The notes under the pieces: generated by a model
Told to the model about the DNA's origin: nothing
What the model saw: the letters and a program-made list of their open reading frames with translations, nothing else
Database searches by the model: none
Source: Streptomyces sp. NBC_01275
Lineage (GTDB): Bacteria; Actinomycetota; Actinomycetes; Streptomycetales; Streptomycetaceae
Reading direction: 5' to 3'
Assembly: GCF_026340655.1 (NCBI RefSeq)
Contig: NZ_JAPEOZ010000001.1
Location: 10,106,001-10,170,000, forward strand
Length of the DNA stretch: 64,000 nucleotides
Made by a program: the position numbers and the translations under genes
Part shown: positions 58,069 through 64,000 of the stretch, one piece after another
Numbering within the stretch: position 1 is the first letter of the stretch
Layout: each line of letters begins with the position of its first letter

Positions 58069-59091
58069 ATGAAGGCAGCGGTCGTACGAGCGTTCGGCGA
58101 GCCCCTGGTCATCGAGGAGCGCCCCGACCCCGAGCCCGGCCCCGGCCAGGTCCGCGTCCGGGTGGAGGCGTCCGGGCTGTGCCACACCGACATCCATGCG
58201 GCCCACGGCGACTGGCCGGTCAAGCCGAACCCGCCGTTCGTCCCCGGACACGAGGGCGTCGGCCTGGTGGAGGCGCTCGGCGAGGGCGTCACCCACCTGT
58301 CCGTCGGGCAGCGGGTCGCCGTCCCGTGGCTCGGCAAGGCGTGCGGGCGGTGCGAGCACTGCCTGTCCGGCTGGGAGACGCTGTGCGAGCAGCAGGTCAA
58401 CACCGGCTACGGCTGCGACGGCGGGTACGCCGAAAAGATGGTGGCCTGGGCCGACTTCGCGCAGCCCGTGCCCGACGGGATCACCGCCCTGGAGGCCGCC
58501 CCGCTGACCTGCGCGGGCGTGACGACGTACAAGGCACTCAAAGTCGCCGACGTCAAGCCCACGCAGCTAGTCGCGATCTCCGGCGTCGGCGGCCTCGGCC
58601 ACCTCGCCGTGCAGTACGCGAAGATCGCCGGAGCCACGGTGGCCGCGATCGACGTCACCGACGAGAAGCTCGAGCTGGCCGCCGAACTCGGCGCGGACAT
58701 CGTCATCGACGCCCGCAAGGAGAACGTCGGCGAGGTGCTCAAGCGGCACGGCGGCGCCCACGCGGCCATCGCGCTCGCGGTGAACGACGCGGCCTTCGAG
58801 GCCGTCAACGCCGGGCTGCGGCGCGGCGGCAAGCTGGTCATGGTGGCCCTGCCCGCACACGGCACGGTCCGGGTGCCCATCTTCGACACCGTCCTGAACG
58901 GCACCTCGGTGATCGGCTCGATCGTCGGCACCCGGCAGGACCTCGCCGAGGTCTTCCAGCTGCACGCGGCCGGCCGCACCAAGGTCATCTACGAGGCCCG
59001 CCCGCTCGCCTCCGTCAACGACTCCATCGACGAGGTGCTGCGCGGCGAGGTCAAGGCCCGGATCGTCTTCGACCTGGACACGGGACGGTGA
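58069..59091 (+). CDS. Zinc-dependent alcohol dehydrogenase (AdhP-like)
   Basis: A 340-residue medium-chain dehydrogenase. GLCHTDIHAAHGDWPVKP holds the catalytic zinc Cys and neighbours, GHEGVGLVEALG the catalytic His-Glu, KACGRCEHCLSGWETLCEQQ the four structural-zinc Cys, and ISGVGGLGHLAVQYAKIAG the NAD-binding motif. The length and sequence pattern match AdhP-type ethanol-active enzymes, which reduce acetaldehyde to ethanol and regenerate NAD+. GAGGAGAAGAG precedes the ATG. Its stop overlaps the GTG of the second USP gene (GTGA). Confidence 0.92.
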   Translation: MKAAVVRAFGEPLVIEERPDPEPGPGQVRVRVEASGLCHTDIHAAHGDWPVKPNPPFVPGHEGVGLVEALGEGVTHLSVGQRVAVPWLGKACGRCEHCLSGWETLCEQQVNTGYGCDGGYAEKMVAWADFAQPVPDGITALEAAPLTCAGVTTYKALKVADVKPTQLVAISGVGGLGHLAVQYAKIAGATVAAIDVTDEKLELAAELGADIVIDARKENVGEVLKRHGGAHAAIALAVNDAAFEAVNAGLRRGGKLVMVALPAHGTVRVPIFDTVLNGTSVIGSIVGTRQDLAEVFQLHAAGRTKVIYEARPLASVNDSIDEVLRGEVKARIVFDLDTGR

Positions 59092-59969
59092 GCACCGTGG
59101 ACCGCCCGATCGTCGTAGGCGTGGACGGCTCCGAGCCGAGCCTGCGGGCCGTCGACTGGGCGGCCGACGAGGCCGCCCTGCGCGGAGCCCCGCTGCGGCT
59201 GGTGTACGCCTCCCTCTGGGAACGGTACGAGGGAGAGTCCCTCGCGGCGGACCTCGACAAGCCGTCCGAGCAGGTCACGGCCGAGGACATCGTGCGGGTC
59301 GCCGCGCAGCGGGCCCGCCTGCGCCGGCCCGACGTCGAGATCTCCACCGGCGTGCTGCCCGAGGAGCCCGAGTACGCCCTCGTGCGCGAGGGACACGACG
59401 CCTGCGCCCTGGTGCTCGGCACCCGCGGTCGCAGCGGCTTCGTCGAGATGCTCCTCGGGTCGGTCAGCCTGGCCGTCGCCGCCTACGCCGACTGCCCGGT
59501 GATCGTGCTGCGCGGCAGCCACGACAACCAGGTGAGCGCCGGGAGGCGCGGCCGCGTCGTGGTGGGCGTGGGCGAGAAGAGCACGGACTCCGCCGCCCTG
59601 CGCTTCGCCGTGCAGGAGGCGAGGCTGCGCCACGCGACCCTGGACGCCGTACGCGCCTGGCGGTGCCCGGCGCACGAGAGCACCGACCACCCGCTGCTCT
59701 CCGGTGAACCCGCGCGACTGCACGAGCAGCACGCCGCCGAGGTTCTGGAGAAGGCGCTGAAGGAGACGCCGCCGGACGTGGAACTGCGCCGGCGCACGGA
59801 GGAGGGCCCGGCCCGCAGGGTCCTTCTGGCCGCTTCGCACGAGGCCGACCTGCTGGTGGTCGGCGCCCGGCGCAACCCAGGACACCTCGGACTCCAGTTG
59901 GGGCGCGTCGCCCACGCGGTGCTGCACCACTCCGCCTGCGCGGTCGCGGTCGTGCCCGAGCGGGCGTGA
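59088..59969 (+). CDS. Tandem universal stress protein, second copy
   Basis: A 293-residue two-domain USP. Domain 1: [20 protein letters not shown] and [20 protein letters not shown]. Domain 2: [20 protein letters not shown] and [20 protein letters not shown] with [14 protein letters not shown]. Both halves retain the ATP-binding glycine pattern in domain 1, while domain 2 is more divergent. The GTG start overlaps the alcohol dehydrogenase stop; another GTG three codons on is possible. It is coupled to the alcohol dehydrogenase and lies upstream of phosphoketolase. Confidence 0.92.
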   Translation: MSTVDRPIVVGVDGSEPSLRAVDWAADEAALRGAPLRLVYASLWERYEGESLAADLDKPSEQVTAEDIVRVAAQRARLRRPDVEISTGVLPEEPEYALVREGHDACALVLGTRGRSGFVEMLLGSVSLAVAAYADCPVIVLRGSHDNQVSAGRRGRVVVGVGEKSTDSAALRFAVQEARLRHATLDAVRAWRCPAHESTDHPLLSGEPARLHEQHAAEVLEKALKETPPDVELRRRTEEGPARRVLLAASHEADLLVVGARRNPGHLGLQLGRVAHAVLHHSACAVAVVPERA

Positions 59970-60085
59970 GCGTCGACTCCGTTCCTTGTTCCGCCGACCT
60001 GCGCGGCAGCTCGCCGCCTTCTTGCCGGCCAAGCCGCCTCCACCGCCCGATGACCGCTACGCCGACGACTTCCGGAGTGTCAGCC

Positions 60086-62476
60086 ATGTCCAAGGTCGAA
60101 CACCAGGACGCCCCCGCACTTTCCGAACTCTCCGACGAGGAACTGCGCACCCTGGACGCGCACTGGCGGGCCGCCAACTATCTGGCCGCCGGACAGATCT
60201 ACCTGATGTCCAACCCGCTGCTGACCGAACCCCTGAGGCCCGAGCACATCAAGCCGCGGCTGCTCGGCCACTGGGGCACCTCGCCCGGGCTCAACCTCGT
60301 GTACACCCACCTCAACCGGGTGATCAAGGCGCGTGGACTCGACGCCCTGTGCGTCTGGGGACCGGGCCACGGAGGGCCGTCCATCCTGGCCAACTCCTGG
60401 CTGGAGGGCAGCTACAGCGAGACCTACCCGGACGTGCCGCGGGACGGCGAGGGCATGGCCCGGCTCTTCCGGCAGTTCTCCTTCCCCGGCGGTGTGCCCA
60501 GCCACGTCGCCCCGGAGACGCCCGGGTCCATCCACGAGGGCGGTGAGCTCGGCTACTCGCTGTCCCACGCCTACGGCGCCGCCTTCGACAACCCCGATCT
60601 GCTGGTCGCCTGCGTGATCGGCGACGGCGAGGCGGAGACCGGTCCGCTGGCCGCCGCCTGGCACTCCAACAAGTTCCTGGACCCGGTGCACGACGGCGCG
60701 GTCCTGCCGATCCTGCACCTCAACGGCTACAAGATCGCCAACCCGTCGGTGCTCTCCCGGCTCCCGGAGGCCGAACTCGACGAACTGCTGCGCGGCTACG
60801 GCCACGAGCCGATCCATGTGACCGGCGACGACCCGGTCCAGGTGCACCGGGCCATGGCGGCGGCGCTGGACGGAGCGCTGGACCGCATCGCCGTGATGCA
60901 GCAGACCGCCCGCGAGGACGAGGTCACCGAGCGCGTGCACTGGCCGATGATCGTGCTGCGCACCCCGAAGGGCTGGACCGGACCGGCCGATGTGGACGGC
61001 GTGCCCGTCGAGGGCACCTGGCGCGCCCACCAGGTTCCGCTGGCCGGCGTCCGGGAGAACCCCGAACACCTCCGCCAGCTGGAGGCCTGGCTGCACTCGT
61101 ACCGGCCCCGGGAACTCTTCGGCGCCGACGGCCGCCCCGCCGCCGACGTTCTCGCCTGCGTCCCCGACGGCGCCAAACGGCTCGGCGCCACCCCGTACGC
61201 CAACGGCGGTCTGCTCGTGCGCGATCTGCCCGTCGCCCCGCTCGACGAGTTCGCCGTGCCCGTCGACAAGCCGGGCGCGACCCTGCACGAACCGACCCGC
61301 GTTCTCGGCGACCTCCTCGCCCGGGTGATGAAGGACACCGGCGGACGCCGGGACTTCCGCCTCGTCGGCCCGGACGAGACCGCCTCCAACCGGCTCCAGG
61401 CCGTCTTCGACGTCAGCGGAAAGGCGTGGCAGGCCGAACACCTGCCGGTCGACGAACACCTCGAGCATCACGGCCGGGTGATGGAGATCCTGTCCGAACA
61501 CACCTGCCAGGGCTGGCTGGAGGGCTACCTGCTGACCGGCCGGCACGGACTGTTCTCCTGCTACGAGGCGTTCGTGCACATCGTCGACTCCATGGTCAAC
61601 CAGCACATCAAGTGGCTCAAGACGTCACGGGAGTTGGCGTGGCGGGCCCCCATCGCCTCCCTCAACTACCTGCTCACCTCCCACGTGTGGCGGCAGGACC
61701 ACAACGGGTTCTCCCACCAGGACCCCGGCTTCGTCGACCACGTCCTCAACAAGAGCCCGGAGGTCGTGCGCGTCTATCTGCCGCCGGACGCCAACACGCT
61801 GCTGTCGGTGGCGGACCACGTGCTGCGCAGCCGCGACTACGTCAACGTCATCGTGGCAGGCAAGCAGCCCTGCTTCGACTGGCTGTCGATGGACGAGGCC
61901 CGCGCGCACTGCGCCCGGGGCGCCGGGATCTGGGAGTGGGCCGGCACGGAGAACGGCGGCGAGCCGGACGTCGTCCTGGCCTGCGCCGGAGACGTGCCCA
62001 CCCTGGAGGTGCTGGCCGCCGCCCAGCTGCTGCGCCGCCACCTGCCCCAGCTCGCCGTCCGCGTCGTCAACGTCGTCGACATGACCCGGCTGCTGCCGCG
62101 CGAGGAACACCCGCACGGCATGAGCGACTTCGAGTACGACGGGCTGTTCACCACCGACAAGCCGGTGATCTTCGCGTACCACGGCTACCCGTGGCTGATC
62201 CACCGGCTCGCCTACCGCCGTAACGGCCACCAGAACCTGCATGTGCGCGGCTACAAGGAGTCGGGCACCACGACCACGCCGTTCGACATGGTCGTCCGCA
62301 ACGACCTCGACCGCTACCGCCTGGTCATGGACGTCATCGACCGCGTCCCCGGCCTCGCCGTGCGCGCCGCCGCCGTACGCCAGCAGATGGCCGACGTCCG
62401 CACCCGCCACCAGGCCTGGATCCGCGAGCACGGCACCGACCTGCCCGAGGTCGCCGACTGGACCTGGAACGCCTGA
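60086..62476 (+). CDS. xfp: Xylulose-5-phosphate/fructose-6-phosphate phosphoketolase
   Basis: A 796-residue thiamine-diphosphate enzyme splitting xylulose 5-phosphate or fructose 6-phosphate to acetyl phosphate plus glyceraldehyde 3-phosphate or erythrose 4-phosphate. Motifs: [40 protein letters not shown] (phosphate/TPP-contact region), [20 protein letters not shown] (TPP-binding GDGEAETGP), [21 protein letters not shown] start at [10 protein letters not shown] (60086, GGAG upstream); a longer frame from 59966 overlaps the USP stop and is not conserved. The glyceraldehyde 3-phosphate would flow into the GAPDH encoded next. Confidence 0.95.
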   Translation: MSKVEHQDAPALSELSDEELRTLDAHWRAANYLAAGQIYLMSNPLLTEPLRPEHIKPRLLGHWGTSPGLNLVYTHLNRVIKARGLDALCVWGPGHGGPSILANSWLEGSYSETYPDVPRDGEGMARLFRQFSFPGGVPSHVAPETPGSIHEGGELGYSLSHAYGAAFDNPDLLVACVIGDGEAETGPLAAAWHSNKFLDPVHDGAVLPILHLNGYKIANPSVLSRLPEAELDELLRGYGHEPIHVTGDDPVQVHRAMAAALDGALDRIAVMQQTAREDEVTERVHWPMIVLRTPKGWTGPADVDGVPVEGTWRAHQVPLAGVRENPEHLRQLEAWLHSYRPRELFGADGRPAADVLACVPDGAKRLGATPYANGGLLVRDLPVAPLDEFAVPVDKPGATLHEPTRVLGDLLARVMKDTGGRRDFRLVGPDETASNRLQAVFDVSGKAWQAEHLPVDEHLEHHGRVMEILSEHTCQGWLEGYLLTGRHGLFSCYEAFVHIVDSMVNQHIKWLKTSRELAWRAPIASLNYLLTSHVWRQDHNGFSHQDPGFVDHVLNKSPEVVRVYLPPDANTLLSVADHVLRSRDYVNVIVAGKQPCFDWLSMDEARAHCARGAGIWEWAGTENGGEPDVVLACAGDVPTLEVLAAAQLLRRHLPQLAVRVVNVVDMTRLLPREEHPHGMSDFEYDGLFTTDKPVIFAYHGYPWLIHRLAYRRNGHQNLHVRGYKESGTTTTPFDMVVRNDLDRYRLVMDVIDRVPGLAVRAAAVRQQMADVRTRHQAWIREHGTDLPEVADWTWNA

Positions 62477-62508
62477 CCGCCCCTCGCCCCCGGAAGGAAC
62501 CCAGCGCC

Positions 62509-63522
62509 ATGACCGTACGCGTCGGCATCAACGGCTTCGGCCGCATCGGTCGCACCTACCTGCGCGCCGCCCTCGACCGTGCCGAAGAAGGCACCCAGGA
62601 CGTCGAGGTCGTCGCCGTCAACGACATCACCTCACCCGCCACCCTGGCCCACCTGCTGGAGTACGACTCGACGTTCGGGCGCATCGGACGCGACGTCCGG
62701 CACGACGACAGTTCCATCACCGTCGACGGACGGCGCATCGCCGTCACCGCCGAGCGCGACCCGGCCGCCCTGCACTGGTCCGACCACGGCGCCGGCGTCG
62801 TCGTCGAGTCCACCGGGCGTTTCCGCGACCGCGACTCCGCGGCCCTGCACCTGAAGAGCGGAGCGCACACCGTGCTGCTGTCGGCGCCCGGCAAGGGCGT
62901 GGACGCCACCATCGTGATGGGCGTCAACGACCGTGCCTACGACCGGCACCGCGACCGGATCGTCTCCGCCGCCTCCTGCACCACCAACTGCGTCGCCCCG
63001 ATGGTGAAGGTGCTCCACGACGCCTTCGGCATCGAGCGGGGCATGATGACCACCATCCACGGCTACACCAACGACCAGTCCCTGCTGGACGGCCCGCACA
63101 AGGACCTGCGCCGGGCCCGCTCGGCCGCCCTGAGCATCATCCCCACCAGCACCGGCGCCGCCCGTGCCGTGGGTCTGGTGGTGCCGGAGCTGGCCGGGGC
63201 CCTGGACGGGATCGCGGTCCGGGTGCCCGTGGAGGACGGCTCGCTCACCGACCTCGCCGTGGTCCTCGCCCGGGAGGCGAGCGCGGACGAGATCAACGCC
63301 GTGTTCGAGGCGGCCGCGGACGGCCCGCTGAACGGCGTCCTGCGCGTCTCGAAGGCTCCGATCGTCTCCCGTGACGTCATCGGCGACCCCGCGTCCTGCG
63401 TCTTCGACCCGGCCCTGACCCAGGCCAACGGCACCCTGGCCAAGGTCTTCGGCTGGTACGACAACGAGTGGGGCTACACCAACCGCCTCCTGGACCTGAC
63501 GGCCCTGGTGGCGGACGACTGA
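62509..63522 (+). CDS. gap: Glyceraldehyde-3-phosphate dehydrogenase, type I
   Basis: A 337-residue GAPDH. GINGFGRIGRTYLRAALD is the Rossmann start; VVAVNDITSP with Asp after the second strand indicates NAD+ preference; catalytic Cys is in SAASCTTNCVAPMVKVL; TIHGYTNDQSLLDGPHKDLR and FGWYDNEWGYTNRLLDL complete the family pattern. It has AAGGAAC 10 nt upstream and lies 32 nt after the phosphoketolase stop, so the pair forms a phosphoketolase-to-glycolysis module. It is likely a second, condition-specific copy beside the housekeeping enzyme; this cannot be tested here. Confidence 0.95.
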   Translation: MTVRVGINGFGRIGRTYLRAALDRAEEGTQDVEVVAVNDITSPATLAHLLEYDSTFGRIGRDVRHDDSSITVDGRRIAVTAERDPAALHWSDHGAGVVVESTGRFRDRDSAALHLKSGAHTVLLSAPGKGVDATIVMGVNDRAYDRHRDRIVSAASCTTNCVAPMVKVLHDAFGIERGMMTTIHGYTNDQSLLDGPHKDLRRARSAALSIIPTSTGAARAVGLVVPELAGALDGIAVRVPVEDGSLTDLAVVLAREASADEINAVFEAAADGPLNGVLRVSKAPIVSRDVIGDPASCVFDPALTQANGTLAKVFGWYDNEWGYTNRLLDLTALVADD

Positions 63523-63577
63523 CCCGGGCGGACGGCTCACCGCGGGGCGACGCAGGGACCGGTCGGCCGCGCACGGA

Positions 63578-63591
63578 GGGCCGACCGGCCC
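63578..63591. promoter_or_regulatory. DosR/OsdR-like box upstream of GNAT gene
   Basis: GGGCC-GACC-GGCCC, identical to the box at 46576, and even the flanking A and C/A bases agree. It lies 83 nt before the ATG at 63675, and 55 nt after gap. Confidence 0.55.
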
Positions 63592-63674
63592 CAGGCCGCC
63601 CCCGGACAGCCCCTGTGACGCCCCCGCGCTCCGCCGGACGATCGACGTATCGAAAGCCATGGAGGAGACCCGCG

Positions 63675-64000
63675 ATGACGGACGACCTGCTCGACCGGCC
63701 CCCGGTCCACGCCCTGCTCGCCGACGGCGCCACCGTGTGCATACGCCCCGTGCGGCCGGACGACCACGCCCAGCTGCAAGGCCTCTACGAGGAGATGTCG
63801 CCGGAGAACCTCCGCCTGCGCTTCTTCGCGGCGAGCCGGCGCTCGGCGGCCATGGCCGCCGACCGGGCCTGCGCCCCGGCCCGCCCGGGCTACCGGGCCC
63901 TGCTGGCCGAGGCCGACGGCCGGGTGATCGGCCTCGCCGAGTACGACACCGGCGGCGAGAAGGACGGCGGCGAGAAGGACGGCGGGGAAAAGGGCGGCGG
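63675..64000 (+). CDS. GNAT acetyltransferase, N-terminal part (probable GNAT/acyl-CoA synthetase fusion)
   Basis: Partial: the window ends inside it after ~108 codons. ALLADGATVCIRPVRPDDHA, YEEMSPENLRLRFFAASRRS and VIGLAEYDTGGE match the N-terminal GNAT domain of the bacterial proteins in which an acetyltransferase is fused to an ADP-forming acetyl-CoA synthetase-like region (about 900 residues). In that case it would control or catalyse acetyl-CoA/acetate conversion, fitting the PFL and phosphoketolase genes. GGAGGAGA precedes the ATG. A 15-nt unit is repeated from 63951 (encoding GGEKD twice, then GGEKG), inserting a charged repeat after the fourth strand. Confidence 0.78.
   Translation, partial: MTDDLLDRPPVHALLADGATVCIRPVRPDDHAQLQGLYEEMSPENLRLRFFAASRRSAAMAADRACAPARPGYRALLAEADGRVIGLAEYDTGGEKDGGEKDGGEKGG

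Overview
The window looks like part of a Streptomyces (or very close actinomycete) chromosome. Base composition and codon third positions are extremely GC-rich, GTG starts and GTGA/ATGA overlaps are frequent, and the gene families are typical of the genus: PucR-type regulators, DUF6924, DUF6980, AMIN-like lipoproteins, tandem universal stress proteins. The density of broken genes and IS scraps in the middle suggests a chromosome arm or another variable region. This is inference from the sequence alone.

Region 1 (0-14.4 kb) is mostly intact. It holds an NAD-dependent epimerase, a flavodoxin-family oxidoreductase and a PucR/CdaR-type regulator. These are followed by a membrane cassette of a flotillin-like SPFH protein, a 1617-residue DUF3686-type AAA+ ATPase and a tiny translationally coupled single-TM protein. 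A CBS-domain protein, an ArsB/NhaD-type permease, a 3'-truncated CPA1-type antiporter and a DUF6924 protein complete it. Region 2 (14.4-19.8 kb) has a PucR regulator, abutted by an ISL3 scrap, divergent from an operon of an NCS1 permease, a SnoaL-like protein and an aldehyde dehydrogenase that ends at a strong hairpin.

Region 3 (20-45.6 kb) is an accessory zone. Intact genes (HAD-like, SDR, MFS, alpha/beta hydrolase, DUF11 secreted protein, FAD monooxygenase, OmpR-type regulator, DUF3500 plus HupE pair, three peptidoglycan hydrolases, a ChvE-like sugar-binding lipoprotein, two VOC paralogues) are mixed with remnants of IS5, IS630 and ISL3 elements. Regulators here are decapitated or frameshifted: one LysR, two TetR and one histidine kinase. 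An initiator tRNA-like gene with an extra T-stem base, a (GGAAC)8 microsatellite and an AT-rich 490-bp leader with a perfect dyad also lie here.

Region 4 (45.8-64 kb) is a coherent low-oxygen/dormancy island resembling the OsdR/DosR regulons of Streptomyces and Mycobacterium. It has a DevR/OsdR-type response regulator without an adjacent kinase, CBS-BON and cyclic-nucleotide-binding proteins, a complete arginine deiminase pathway (arcD-arcA-arcB-arcC), a bona fide pyruvate formate-lyase with its activase, a DoxX protein, two tandem-USP proteins, a zinc alcohol dehydrogenase, phosphoketolase, GAPDH and the start of a GNAT protein that probably belongs to the GNAT/acyl-CoA synthetase fusion family. 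Together these would let a nominally aerobic organism make ATP by substrate-level phosphorylation (carbamoyl phosphate; acetyl-CoA/acetyl phosphate) and dispose of reductant. Copies of a GGGNC-N4-GNCCC palindrome, the skeleton of the DosR box, sit about 80 nt before three start codons in this island. They are the best candidate for a shared regulatory code in the window.
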